Of a stretch of 64,000 nucleotides of DNA, positions 26,146 to 35,447 are shown piece by piece (the stretch's first letter is position 1; each line of letters opens with the position of its first letter). Under the pieces are notes generated by a model. That model saw nothing but the letters and a program-made list of their open reading frames with translations, did not search any database and had not been told where the DNA came from. The stretch is taken from positions 62,001 to 126,000 of the forward strand of contig CANMAQ010000004.1 in the NCBI GenBank assembly GCA_947495775.1, in the 5' to 3' direction. The DNA is from Jejuia algarum. GTDB lineage: Bacteria; Bacteroidota; Bacteroidia; Flavobacteriales; Flavobacteriaceae. The translations under genes were made by a program, and so were the position numbers.

Positions 26146-26697
26146 ATGGCAATTAAATCCTATTTTTTATTTTTTTTACTCTGTACATTTCAACCATCTG
26201 TCGTAGAGGAACCTGTAATTGTTTGGAATGCGAATTACAAGTTAACATGGCAAGATTTTAAGGCACGACCCAATCGTGCTTCTAGTGCTGTAGCGATTAC
26301 CGCATCTGGAATTACCTTTGGATTTTCTATAGATGAGGTTGATAAAAAAGTTGTGCGCTTTGCAACAGAAATAGAAACACATTTTTATCCTGAGAAATCT
26401 TGGTATAAACCTAAAGATGCTAATACACATATATTAGGACATGAACAATTGCATTTTGATATTACCGAATTGTATGCTCGTAAATTTAGAGCACGTGTAA
26501 GTGCTTTAGAGGTATCGCAACATATAGCCAAAGATTTACGCACCTTACATCATACCATAACAAAAGAGCTAGCGGCTTTTCAAAAGCGCTACGATACAGA
26601 AACTGATTTTTCTAGACATATAGCGCAACAAGACTATTGGCAGCAATTTATCGCTGAAGAACTTAAAACATACGATGCTTTTGCATCTAAAAATTAA
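26146..26697 (+). CDS. DUF922 protein, putative zinc-dependent protease
   Basis: This 183-residue protein has an N-terminal hydrophobic segment (signal-like) and then 'IVWNANYKLTWQDFKARPN'. A metalloprotease-like HEQLH (99-103) sits in 'ILGHEQLHFDITELYAR'. This HExxH motif and the flanking residues are typical of the DUF922 family, which is predicted to be a secreted Zn protease; activity has not been shown here. Its last 23 bases overlap the longest reading of the next gene. Confidence 0.82.
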   Translation: MAIKSYFLFFLLCTFQPSVVEEPVIVWNANYKLTWQDFKARPNRASSAVAITASGITFGFSIDEVDKKVVRFATEIETHFYPEKSWYKPKDANTHILGHEQLHFDITELYARKFRARVSALEVSQHIAKDLRTLHHTITKELAAFQKRYDTETDFSRHIAQQDYWQQFIAEELKTYDAFASKN

Positions 26698-26929
26698 AAA
26701 CGTGTTACCAGACAAGCAATTTCTCATAGATTTAGCACATACAAAAATGCCTTATGGCAAATATAAAGACCGCTACATTATCGATTTACCAGAACACTAT
26801 GTGGTTTGGTACCATGGTAAAGGCTTTCCTAAAGGGAAACTTGGTGATATGTTACGGCAAGTCTATGAGTTGAAAGTGAATGGTTTAGAAGAATTGATTT
26901 GGAACATTAGGCAGCAATATCCTAAATAA
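26675..26929 (+). CDS. DUF3820 family protein
   Basis: The product has the conserved block 'LPDKQFLIDLAHTKMPYGKYKDR', then 'IIDLPEHYVVWY' and 'GFPKGKLGDML'. This is the DUF3820 family of small proteins of about 72-80 residues. The first ATG gives 84 residues and overlaps DUF922 by 23 bp. A GTG at 26702 (VLPDKQF) gives the usual family length without overlap and may be the true start. Function is unknown; the fold also appears at the C-terminus of ExoX-like nucleases, including the one at 5937-6710. Confidence 0.85.
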   Translation: MLLHLKIKNVLPDKQFLIDLAHTKMPYGKYKDRYIIDLPEHYVVWYHGKGFPKGKLGDMLRQVYELKVNGLEELIWNIRQQYPK

Positions 26930-26945
26930 AATAGCGTATTATACT

Positions 26946-27476
26946 TTAGGTACAGTAACGTGTTAGGAGCCGCTTCTTTATGCCTAATAGTTTGCCTACA
27001 GTAGCCAACGTGCTAATACCTAATTGTTGTAGTTTTAGAGGCATACTAGGGCTATAAGCATCTAGCATGTGTACACCAATCGCTAAATGAAATATATTGG
27101 TAGGTATGCCAGCAGCATTAACTTTACGGTCTTTGGCTAGGCCATACATAATTTGTAATCCTTTTTTTAAATTAAGTGCAGGTCTAGCGTCTACCTCAAA
27201 AGTAACAGATGCGTTAGAGGCATTATAAAAGCGATGTATGTCATAAGGCCGAATTAAGGCCGTATCATTTTTATAAAGTATATGTGTTGTGCCATTAACG
27301 TCTACATGTAATACGCCATCTACAACTTTAAAAAATTCGCTAAATTGCGTGTGGTAATGGGATTGTGTTTGGCCACCACCAGCTTGAAGATAGGTTTTAA
27401 AACGAAGTGTCCCGTTAGTTGTATCTGTAAATTCAATTTCGTTTTGGAGTGTGGGATTGGGATAACGCTTAGTCAT
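26946..27476 (-). CDS. Cupin domain protein
   Basis: Residues about 25-95 form a cupin barrel: 'AGGGQTQSHYHTQFSEFFKVVDG' supplies the usual H-x-H and Glu ligands of motif 1, and 'DIHRFYNAS' the motif 2 His. The rest (to 176) is helical and ends in a basic segment (GIKKRLLTRYC). The partner or substrate is unknown. It is convergent with the DUF3820 gene (16-bp gap) and divergent from pyrG. Confidence 0.8.
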   Translation of the reverse strand: MTKRYPNPTLQNEIEFTDTTNGTLRFKTYLQAGGGQTQSHYHTQFSEFFKVVDGVLHVDVNGTTHILYKNDTALIRPYDIHRFYNASNASVTFEVDARPALNLKKGLQIMYGLAKDRKVNAAGIPTNIFHLAIGVHMLDAYSPSMPLKLQQLGISTLATVGKLLGIKKRLLTRYCT

Positions 27477-27737
27477 ATATGGTATAGATTTGGTCTTCTA
27501 GAGGATGTGGTGTAAAAGGTAGATTTTGTTTTAATTTAATAGAGTTTTAGCTTGAAATAGCGTGCTATTTTTATAAAGTTACAGGTAATCTTTTAAAAGT
27601 CATATAAAGATTTTTAAAAATACGAATGGTTGTAAAATAAAAATAATTTAACCTGTTTAAAACCAGAGGGTTTAAGCGAATAGTCGTAAAGCGATAAATA
27701 GTTGAAAAACAATTCTAAAATAACTATTTTAATTTTG

Positions 27738-27745
27738 TAAATTTG
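27738..27745 (+). promoter_or_regulatory. -7 promoter box of pyrG
   Basis: TAAATTTG matches TAnnTTTG, 20 bp before the ATG. No TTG at the expected -33 position. Confidence 0.5.
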
Positions 27746-27765
27746 CCTGCGTTTATAAGCGCAAC

Positions 27766-29382
27766 ATGACAAGCAAGACAAAGTATATTTTCGTAACCGG
27801 AGGGGTTACATCTTCATTAGGTAAAGGTATTATAGCAGCATCTCTAGCCAAGTTATTACAAGCTCAAGGATATCGCGTAACCATACAAAAGCTAGATCCA
27901 TATATTAACGTAGATCCAGGAACACTTAACCCATACGAACATGGCGAGTGTTATGTGACCGAAGACGGCGCAGAAACAGATTTGGATTTAGGGCATTATG
28001 AGCGTTTTTTAAACGTACCTACAAGCCAAGCCAATAATGTAACCACAGGGCGTATATACCAAAGCGTGATTCAAAAAGAACGCCAAGGTAAGTTTTTAGG
28101 TAAAACGGTTCAAGTTGTGCCACACATTACAAACGAAATAAAACGTCGCGTACAGATATTAGGAAAATCTGGAGATTACGATATTGTAATTACGGAAATA
28201 GGCGGTACAGTAGGAGATATAGAATCCTTACCTTATATAGAAGCAGTGCGCCAATTGCGTTGGGATTTAGGAGAAGATAATGGGCTTGTTATTCATTTAA
28301 CATTAGTACCTTATTTATCTGCTGCGGGTGAGTTAAAAACCAAACCGACCCAGCACAGTGTAAAAACATTAATGGAAAGCGGTGTACAAGCCGATATACT
28401 TGTATGTCGTACAGAACATAAATTACCAAAAGATTTACGCAGAAAATTAGCATTGTTTTGTAATGTAACTGTAGATTCTGTTATTCAATCTATAGATGCA
28501 TCTACCATTTACGATGTCCCTAATTTAATGTTGAAAGAAGGCTTAGATAAAATTGTTCTTAAAAAACTAGCCTTAGAAAGTTCAGAACCTAATATCGATA
28601 TTTGGAATAAGTTTGTGCACCGTCATAAAAATCCGAAATCTGAAGTGCGTATTGGGTTAATAGGCAAGTACGTAGAATTACAAGATTCCTATAAGTCTAT
28701 TTTAGAGGCTTTCATACATGCAGGAGCAGAAAATGAAGTTAAAGTAAATGTAGAGTCAGTACACTCAGAGTATTTAAATGATGAAAATGCCGAACTCATG
28801 TTAGGACATTTAGATGCTGTTTTAGTGGCCCCAGGATTTGGAGAACGCGGTATAGAAGGTAAGATTTCTGCAGTAAAATACGTTAGAGAACAAAAGATTC
28901 CTTTCTTAGGGATATGTTTAGGAATGCAAATGGCAGTCATAGAATTTGCAAGAAACGTTTTAGATTTAAAACAAGCCAATTCTACAGAGATGGAACCAGA
29001 AACAGCACACCCTGTGATTAACTTAATGGAGGAGCAAAAAACCATTAAAGATAAAGGAGGAACGATGCGTTTAGGCGCTTGGGCATGCCAATTAGTGCCA
29101 GATAGTAAAGCCGCTAAAATTTACCAAACCGACGCCATAAAAGAGCGCCATAGACACCGTTATGAATTTAATAGTGATTATAAAGCGCAAATAGAAGCCG
29201 GAGGTATGAAGGCTACAGGTTTTAACCCTAAAACCAATTTGGTAGAAATTGTAGAAGTAGAAGATCATCCCTGGTTTATGGGCGTGCAGTACCACCCAGA
29301 GTACAAAAGTACAGTCGCTAACCCACATCCACTATTTGTAGCGTTTGTTAAAGCTGCATTTAAACATAAAAAAACGAAATAA
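27766..29382 (+). CDS. pyrG: CTP synthase
   Basis: The 538-residue length and all landmarks fit PyrG. These are the ATP-binding 'VTGGVTSSLGKGIIAASLAKLL' region near the N-terminus, 'KLDPYINVDPGTLNPYEHGE', and a C-terminal glutamine amidotransferase with nucleophile Cys in 'LGICLGMQMAVIEFAR' and His/Glu in 'GVQYHPEY'. It aminates UTP to CTP with glutamine and ATP. The yidC gene follows 87 bp downstream, with a hairpin and a terminator between. Confidence 0.98.
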   Translation: MTSKTKYIFVTGGVTSSLGKGIIAASLAKLLQAQGYRVTIQKLDPYINVDPGTLNPYEHGECYVTEDGAETDLDLGHYERFLNVPTSQANNVTTGRIYQSVIQKERQGKFLGKTVQVVPHITNEIKRRVQILGKSGDYDIVITEIGGTVGDIESLPYIEAVRQLRWDLGEDNGLVIHLTLVPYLSAAGELKTKPTQHSVKTLMESGVQADILVCRTEHKLPKDLRRKLALFCNVTVDSVIQSIDASTIYDVPNLMLKEGLDKIVLKKLALESSEPNIDIWNKFVHRHKNPKSEVRIGLIGKYVELQDSYKSILEAFIHAGAENEVKVNVESVHSEYLNDENAELMLGHLDAVLVAPGFGERGIEGKISAVKYVREQKIPFLGICLGMQMAVIEFARNVLDLKQANSTEMEPETAHPVINLMEEQKTIKDKGGTMRLGAWACQLVPDSKAAKIYQTDAIKERHRHRYEFNSDYKAQIEAGGMKATGFNPKTNLVEIVEVEDHPWFMGVQYHPEYKSTVANPHPLFVAFVKAAFKHKKTK

Positions 29383-29410
29383 GTGCCATTGTGGCACATA
29401 AAGATACATT

Positions 29411-29449
29411 GGATACTTTTTTGACAAGAAATAGTATCCTTTTCTTTTA
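29411..29449 (+). terminator. Probable terminator after pyrG
   Basis: GGATACT (29411-29417) and AGTATCC (29433-29439) pair, extended by T/A pairs, and are followed by TTTTCTTTT. A second small hairpin, GTGCCA-ttg-TGGCAC, lies directly after the pyrG stop (29383-29397). Confidence 0.65.
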
Positions 29450-29469
29450 AATAGGATCAATTTATAATT

Positions 29470-31365
29470 ATGGAAGAAAAAAAGTTAGACATTAACTCGA
29501 TTATAGGTTTTGTGTTAATCTTTGGTATTTTAATTTATATGTTTTGGCAAAATAAGCCAACACCAGAAGAGTTAGAAGCCCAAGAAAAAGCGAAGCAAGA
29601 GCAGGTAGCAGCAGAAGCTAAAGCAAAAGAAGCAAAGCAAACCTTAGTAACAACAGCAGAGGATTATGCTGTAGGTACAGCATTAGATTCACTTCAAAAG
29701 GTAGCAGCGCAAAATAAATTGGGAGCTTTTGCATATTCTGCAACACGAGTTTCTAAAAAAGAAACAGTCGTAGAAACAGATGTATTTGCTTTAAAGTTTA
29801 ATAGTAAAGGGGGCTATCTTTCTGAAGTAAAATTGAAGCAATTTGTCGATTATAAAGAAAAGCCAATCTATATTGTAAAAAATCAAAATGCAGATTTTAA
29901 TATCAATTTTGGAACAACAGATAGCAGAATTTTTAATACTAGAGACCTGTATTTCGAACCTAAAGTGTCGAAAAATGGAAAGAATACAGTCGTTTCTATG
30001 AAGTTGAAAGTCTCTGAAACTAAATTTTTAGAGTACAGATATGAATTGAAACCTGCAGATTACATGATTGGTTTTAGTGTGAAATCTCAAGGTTTACAAG
30101 ATGTCATTAACAGTTCTGCAGACATTAATTTAGATTGGAAGTTAAAAGGGTACCGTCATGCCAAAAGTATTTCTTATGAAAACAGGTATACAGATATTCA
30201 TTATGAACATGATGAGGGGCATGCTGATTATACAGGAGCACGAGATGCTGATGATGAGCTAGAAGATGTAACATGGATAGGGTATAAACAACACTTCTTT
30301 TCTTCAGTACTGTTAACAGATACCCCATTTAAAAAAGCACGTATTACTGCAGAAAGCTTGGTTGAAAATGAAGAAATTGATACGGTATATACCAAATTAT
30401 TTGCGACTAAATTACCCTTAGAATTAAGAGGCGGTGAATTAAGTGAGTCTATGGACTGGTATATTGGGCCCAATGATTTTAAGGTCTTGAATGCTTATGA
30501 TAAAAACTTAGACGAAATTGTGCCTTTTGGTTGGGGGATTTTTGGCATCATCAACCGTTATGTATTTATGCCGTTATTTGGTTTTCTAGGTGGTTTTTTA
30601 CCTTATGGGATTGCTATTGTTGTAATGACCATTTTAGTGAAAATCTTGCTGTCTTTTGTGCAATACAAGCAGTTCTTATCTCAGGCTAAGATGAAAGTTT
30701 TAAAACCAGAGTTAGATGCGATTCGTGAAAAGCATAAAGACAATAAAATGAAAGCGCAGCAGGAAACAATGGCTTTACAAACCAAAGCAGGGGCTAGTCC
30801 TTTGTCTGGGTGCTTGCCTGCATTAATACAGTTGCCCGTATTTTATGCTCTATTCCAGTTTTTTCCTTCAGCTTTCGACTTGAGACAAAAAAGTTTCCTT
30901 TGGGCAGAAGATTTATCATCATATGATACCATATTAGAATTGCCATTCCACATTCCTTTCTATGGAAGTCATGTGAGTCTATTCCCGATATTAGCTTCGA
31001 TAGCGATATTCTTTTACATGCGATTAACTACAGGTCAAAATGTGCAAGCGCAACCGCAACAGGAGGGAATGCCAGATATGGCCAAGATGATGAAGTATAT
31101 GATGTTCTTCTCGCCAATCATGATGTTATTCTTTTTTAATAATTATGCCTCTGGATTGAGTTTGTATTATTTTATTTCTAATACGATTAGTATTGGAATT
31201 ATTCTGGTCATAAAGAATTTCATCTTAGATGAAGATAAAATACACGCACAGATTCAAGAAAATAAAAAGAAGCCTAAAAAAGAAAGCAAGTTTCAAGCTA
31301 AAATGAAACAAATGATGGAGCAGGCAGAACAACAAAAACAAATGCAACAAAAACGAAAAAAATAA
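29470..31365 (+). CDS. yidC: Membrane protein insertase YidC
   Basis: This 631-residue protein has the Gram-negative YidC layout. An N-terminal anchor (about 10-25, 'IGFVLIFGILIYMFW') is followed by a large periplasmic beta domain to about residue 340. A conserved insertase core then follows with 'GWGIFGIINRYVFMPLF', 'ASPLSGCLPALIQLPVFYALF' and the last membrane spans. A basic, Gln/Lys-rich cytoplasmic tail ends the protein and could touch ribosomes. It inserts and folds inner-membrane proteins, alone or with SecYEG. It is followed by its own terminator. Confidence 0.97.
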   Translation: MEEKKLDINSIIGFVLIFGILIYMFWQNKPTPEELEAQEKAKQEQVAAEAKAKEAKQTLVTTAEDYAVGTALDSLQKVAAQNKLGAFAYSATRVSKKETVVETDVFALKFNSKGGYLSEVKLKQFVDYKEKPIYIVKNQNADFNINFGTTDSRIFNTRDLYFEPKVSKNGKNTVVSMKLKVSETKFLEYRYELKPADYMIGFSVKSQGLQDVINSSADINLDWKLKGYRHAKSISYENRYTDIHYEHDEGHADYTGARDADDELEDVTWIGYKQHFFSSVLLTDTPFKKARITAESLVENEEIDTVYTKLFATKLPLELRGGELSESMDWYIGPNDFKVLNAYDKNLDEIVPFGWGIFGIINRYVFMPLFGFLGGFLPYGIAIVVMTILVKILLSFVQYKQFLSQAKMKVLKPELDAIREKHKDNKMKAQQETMALQTKAGASPLSGCLPALIQLPVFYALFQFFPSAFDLRQKSFLWAEDLSSYDTILELPFHIPFYGSHVSLFPILASIAIFFYMRLTTGQNVQAQPQQEGMPDMAKMMKYMMFFSPIMMLFFFNNYASGLSLYYFISNTISIGIILVIKNFILDEDKIHAQIQENKKKPKKESKFQAKMKQMMEQAEQQKQMQQKRKK

Positions 31366-31370
31366 ATTTT

Positions 31371-31399
31371 AAAGCTGCCTGTAAAGGCAGCTTTTTTTA
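31371..31399 (+). terminator. Terminator after yidC
   Basis: AAGCTGCCT and AGGCAGCTT form a 9-bp stem with a GTAA loop, followed by a run of T. It starts 6 bp after the stop codon. Confidence 0.92.
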
Positions 31400-31470
31400 T
31401 ATAAGAAATTAAAATAATTAACGTTAGAAGGGAAGCAACATAAACGTAATTTATTTTGAAAGTAGATTTT

Positions 31471-32145
31471 ATGAAAACAATAGGTTTTTTTTGGGTTCTA
31501 ATTTTAACCGTAGGTATGGGAGTAAACGCCCAAGAGTACAATCAATACGATGCAGCAGGAAGACGACATGGACAATGGCAAAAAGTCTTTAAAGGCACTA
31601 ATGTATTGCGTTATCAGGGAACTTTCGATCATGGCAAAGAGGTAGGTCTTTTTAAATTTTTTAAACCTGTTAAAGGAAAAGCCGTTTTAACCGCGACTCG
31701 AGAATTTAATACAACCACAGCTAGTGCTAAAGTTACGTTTTACGATCCTTACGGTATGGTGGTTAGTGAAGGGGAGATGAATGGAAAGACCTATATAGGC
31801 ACTTGGAAGTATTATCAGCGTAATTCGCAACAGTTGCTTATAGCAGAACATTATAATACAACAGGTGTCTTACATGGCGAACGTATTGTATATTACAAAA
31901 ATGGCCAAATCGCCGAGCAAAACTATTATAAAGATGGCGTGCTAGACGGAGACGCTTTATGGTATGCTAAAAATGGAGCACTGATTAAAAAATACATGTA
32001 CGTTATGGGCAAACTTCACGGTAAGGCTCAATTTTATGATAGTTCTGGACATTTAAAAACAGAAGGGGCTTATAAAGCGGATAAAAAGCATGGCACTTGG
32101 ACGTATTATGACCAAGGGAAAATTGTTGAAACCAAAAAGTTTTAA
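31471..32145 (+). CDS. Secreted YwqK-family (MORN-like repeat) protein
   Basis: From the ATG at 31471 the product (224 residues) has a clean signal peptide, 'TIGFFWVLILTVGMGVNAQ'; the longer reading from TTG at 31456 adds charged residues before the signal and is less likely. The body consists of repeats of the type 'YYKNGQIAEQNYYKDGVLDG' and 'HGKAQFYDSSG', as in YwqK and MORN-like proteins. These form elongated beta solenoids. Database entries often call the family an antitoxin, but nothing here supports a toxin pair. It is probably an envelope protein. The promoter lies after the yidC terminator. Confidence 0.82.
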   Translation: MKTIGFFWVLILTVGMGVNAQEYNQYDAAGRRHGQWQKVFKGTNVLRYQGTFDHGKEVGLFKFFKPVKGKAVLTATREFNTTTASAKVTFYDPYGMVVSEGEMNGKTYIGTWKYYQRNSQQLLIAEHYNTTGVLHGERIVYYKNGQIAEQNYYKDGVLDGDALWYAKNGALIKKYMYVMGKLHGKAQFYDSSGHLKTEGAYKADKKHGTWTYYDQGKIVETKKF

Positions 32146-32350
32146 GTAGTAAATACTACAAAAAAATAAGACTTCAATCTAGTTTAGTTGTACTTTAATG
32201 CATTAATTTTCTTTCTTTTTTTTGTAAAAACGATACATTTTACCGATGAAATACATTTTTTAACGATTTATATGATTTATTCTCTTTTATAAATTAGCTT
32301 TTGAATTTCTAATTTTTATTTTCGCAATCTAAATCGAAAAAGCTTAACTT

Positions 32351-34735
32351 ATGAAATTCAAACTACTATTTTTAACATTGTTTTTAGCGGCATCGGCTTT
32401 TGCACAAAAAACAACAATAAGAGGTATTGTAGCCAGTACCGAAAACATGCTCTATGGTGTTTCTATAACAGAAAAAAACACAAGTAACACGACTACCTCA
32501 GATTTTGATGGAAGTTTTCAGATTAAAGTGAACTCTAATGCCACACTTGTATTCTCTTATATAGGTTTTGATACTCAGGAGATTTCTGCAACCAAGGACG
32601 CAAGGCTTAATGTCATTTTAAAAGAAACCATAAATGAATTAGAAGAGCTTGTTATTTATGGTTTTGAAGGTGTCGTAGGTCAAGCAAGACGTCGTGCAGA
32701 ATCTACGCAAGACATACCAGAATCTGTAGTGACTTATACATCAGAAACTATAGAAACAAAGGGGATTGAAAACCTTAAAACATTTACAGATTACGTACCT
32801 AACGTTAACTTTACATCGTCATTAGGCTTAGGAAATAACTTTATTACTGTTAGAGGGATATCCCATATTAGAAATGGGGAATCTCCAATAGCCTTTGTGG
32901 TAGATGGAGTAACTTTACCAGATGCCAATTTAATCAATCAAGAGTTATTTGATATCGCTTTAATAGAAGTCGTAAAAGGCCCTCAAGGGGCATTATATGG
33001 TAAAAATGCTATTGCAGGAGCGGTTAACATTTTAACCAACCAATCAACAAACAATTTTAAACATAATGTGTTAGTGGGCTATGGTAGTGGTAATACATTT
33101 AAAAGACAATTTGTGACTTCTGGGCCTCTGGCTAAAAATAAATTGTTCTATAGAATCTCTGCATCTTCTAAAAAAGGTGATGGTGTTATAGATAATGAGT
33201 TTTTAAACACACCTGTAGATTTTATAGATGAAACAACAGTAAGAGGACAGATAAGAGCTGTTTTTTCTGGTAAAGCGAAGTTAACCGTTACAGGACAATA
33301 CTTAGATTCTGAAGGTGGTGGTTCTTATTTTGCATCTCCTATTGTTGATGAAACACCAGAAACACCGCTTGTAGCTAATGCTGCACCAGACAATTTTGAT
33401 AATTTTGCCATTGTTTCAGACCAATTAGGAGGATCTTCTTTAGAAGGACTTTATGGGAATGCAAAATTGCAATTTAGTTTAGATGATGTAAAAATTATAA
33501 GTTCTACAACTTATAACAAGTCTGATAGAAATAATTTTGGAGATTTTGATTATACAAATATTGATATTTTAAGACAAAATCAAGACAGTAATTCAGAAAC
33601 ATTTAACCAAGAAATACGTGTAAGTTCTGTCGCTAACGACTCTAAGGTGAGCTGGGATTTGGGTGTTTTTTACCAAAATTCAGATAAATTGTTTTTTACA
33701 GAGGTCTTTTTAAATGCAGGTTTAATAGAAGAACCTTTAATACCAATAGATCAACGTGTACGTTTTGGTGTTGGAGATTTTACAAATACATTTAAAACAC
33801 TTGCTGCATTTGGATTTTTAGATTATAAGCTTTCGGATAAGTTGACATTCTCTTTTGGGTTACGATTTGATAATGATGACATCTCTCAAGAAAATATTGC
33901 TTTAACAGAAGAACAGCAAAGAACAGATTCTGAATTGCAACCAAAATTTTCGATAGCGTATAAAGCTTTAGATAATGTTTTATTATATACAAATTATGGA
34001 CGAGGTTATAGAAACGGAGGATTTAATCAAGATCGCGTTGGTGGTATCAATTTAACATACGAACCAGAATTGACAGATAATTTTGAATTTGGAATAAAAA
34101 ATAGTTTTTGGAAAGATCGCGTCCTGTTAAACGCATCAGCATATTATATCGATTTTACCAACCAACAACAATTTAGATTACTTGTAGGTGGAGCTACAGG
34201 AGATGGTAGTGTTAGAAATGGAATTATAAACTTTGAGGAAAGTGAGTCTTATGGTTTTGAAGTAGATTTAAGAGTAAGACCTTCTAAGTATTTTGATGTT
34301 TTTGCGGGCTATGGTTTAAGTACTTCTACAATTACAAAAGGTACAGCTAGATTTAGTACAATAGATAATACTGAATTTGATGTTGCTGGTAACAGAACAC
34401 CACTTATTCCTCAAAACAGTTTTGCTCTTGGCCTAGAATCTAAAATAGACTTTACTAAGAGAACACAGTTTAATGCAAATGTATTATTAAAAGGTACAGG
34501 TGATATTTATTGGCATGAAGACAATGCTGCGGTATCTTCAGCGTATAGCTTATTAAGTGGAAAAGTAGGTTTTAAGTTTAATAAAAACCTATCCATTTTT
34601 GTTTGGGGCGATAATATTCTTGGAGAAGATTATATAACAGAATTTTTTGGAGAGCCTTTCTCTAATGGTGCGAAAGATGTGGTTTGGGTAGGAAACCCTG
34701 CAACATTTGGCGCAAGCGTAGGCTATGATTTTTAA
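32351..34735 (+). CDS. TonB-dependent outer-membrane receptor
   Basis: This 794-residue protein has a signal peptide ending 'ASAFAQK' and a carboxypeptidase-regulatory-like domain (about 22-100, 'TIRGIVAST' ... 'DFDGSFQIKVN' ... 'FSYIGFDTQEI'). The plug domain (about 120-235) contains 'SPIAFVVDGVTL' and 'VVKGPQGALYGKNAIAGAVNI'. A 22-stranded barrel follows, with many aromatic strand ends, closing at 'FGASVGYDF'. It resembles siderophore or iron-complex receptors (FecA/pesticin type) rather than SusC, and no SusD follows. The ligand is unknown. It has its own terminator. Confidence 0.92.
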   Translation: MKFKLLFLTLFLAASAFAQKTTIRGIVASTENMLYGVSITEKNTSNTTTSDFDGSFQIKVNSNATLVFSYIGFDTQEISATKDARLNVILKETINELEELVIYGFEGVVGQARRRAESTQDIPESVVTYTSETIETKGIENLKTFTDYVPNVNFTSSLGLGNNFITVRGISHIRNGESPIAFVVDGVTLPDANLINQELFDIALIEVVKGPQGALYGKNAIAGAVNILTNQSTNNFKHNVLVGYGSGNTFKRQFVTSGPLAKNKLFYRISASSKKGDGVIDNEFLNTPVDFIDETTVRGQIRAVFSGKAKLTVTGQYLDSEGGGSYFASPIVDETPETPLVANAAPDNFDNFAIVSDQLGGSSLEGLYGNAKLQFSLDDVKIISSTTYNKSDRNNFGDFDYTNIDILRQNQDSNSETFNQEIRVSSVANDSKVSWDLGVFYQNSDKLFFTEVFLNAGLIEEPLIPIDQRVRFGVGDFTNTFKTLAAFGFLDYKLSDKLTFSFGLRFDNDDISQENIALTEEQQRTDSELQPKFSIAYKALDNVLLYTNYGRGYRNGGFNQDRVGGINLTYEPELTDNFEFGIKNSFWKDRVLLNASAYYIDFTNQQQFRLLVGGATGDGSVRNGIINFEESESYGFEVDLRVRPSKYFDVFAGYGLSTSTITKGTARFSTIDNTEFDVAGNRTPLIPQNSFALGLESKIDFTKRTQFNANVLLKGTGDIYWHEDNAAVSSAYSLLSGKVGFKFNKNLSIFVWGDNILGEDYITEFFGEPFSNGAKDVVWVGNPATFGASVGYDF

Positions 34736-34787
34736 AATTTGTGGTGATACAATGTCCTAAACATTACATTAGGCATATCGTATAGAA

Positions 34788-34822
34788 AAAGGCTGTCTCA
34801 TATTGAGACAGCCTTTCCTTTT
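34788..34822 (+). terminator. Terminator after the TonB receptor
   Basis: AAAGGCTGTCTCA and TGAGACAGCCTTT form a perfect 13-bp stem with loop TAT, followed by CCTTTTTC. It may also work on the minus strand, where a run of T follows. Confidence 0.85.
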
Positions 34823-34872
34823 TCATAGACAATTTTCATGTCTATTCTAAACAAACCAAACTATATTTTAAA

Positions 34873-35274
34873 TTACTCTTCTTCTGTAGTGGGTCTAATA
34901 ACTCTATCTATAGCATGCACCATACGGTATGTCTACTAATGATATAAAGGATCTGTGATGGTTAAATGAACAGTACCAATAGTAATAGCAGCTCCTAAAG
35001 TCGTTTGTGTACCTGAAATTAATTGAGTCGATTGTAAATTTTCATTAATAATATGATTTTAAAGTATTTCTGTTACTACTGCGGTTGGTACGACTTATAC
35101 AGCTACCCATGCATTAGTTAAGCTAGCACTTGCCGCTGCACTATCGGTTGTCAATCCAGGTTTTGAAACTGTAAGATCAACGTTATCACAACAGGCAGTT
35201 ACAACACATAATGTCAAGACTAGAATTATATTATTTGAATTAATTTTAGGTCTTTAATTTTTAGTTAACTTCAT
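34873..35274 (-). pseudogene. Fasciclin-domain lipoprotein gene, inactivated
   Basis: A single minus-strand frame runs from ATG at 35274 to TAA at 34873. It reads a lipoprotein signal (NNIILVLTLCVVTACC), then fasciclin-like text: NAWVAV, VPTAVVTEIL, NHIINENLQSTQLISGT, TTLGAAITIGTVHLTITD and MVHAIDRVIRP. The pattern 'VP-x-V-x-T-x-ILxNH-I-x-x-N-x-x-ST-x-L' and a final 'VVHxIDxVI' is diagnostic for FAS1 domains. Five in-frame stops interrupt it but no frameshift is needed, and the first half of the FAS1 domain is missing. FAS1 lipoproteins are surface adhesion-type proteins. The rest of the 712-bp gap holds only the terminator before and the mnmA promoter after. Confidence 0.75.
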
Positions 35275-35413
35275 TTTGTTTAACAAAAATACATATAAGT
35301 AAAACAAAAAACAAAGTTTTGTTTCATAAAAAATAGTTAAAGTTAAACAATAATATTCAAAAAATCAGTTTCATACCTTTGTAACGCTATCAAACAAAAG
35401 CCATACAAATGCT

Positions 35414-35421
35414 TATCTTTG
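35414..35421 (+). promoter_or_regulatory. -7 promoter box of mnmA
   Basis: TATCTTTG matches TAnnTTTG, 26 bp before the ATG. A second match, TACCTTTG, lies at 35374-35381. Neither has a TTG at -33. Confidence 0.45.
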
Positions 35422-35447
35422 TACTCTTTTAAAATTGTATTTAGAGC

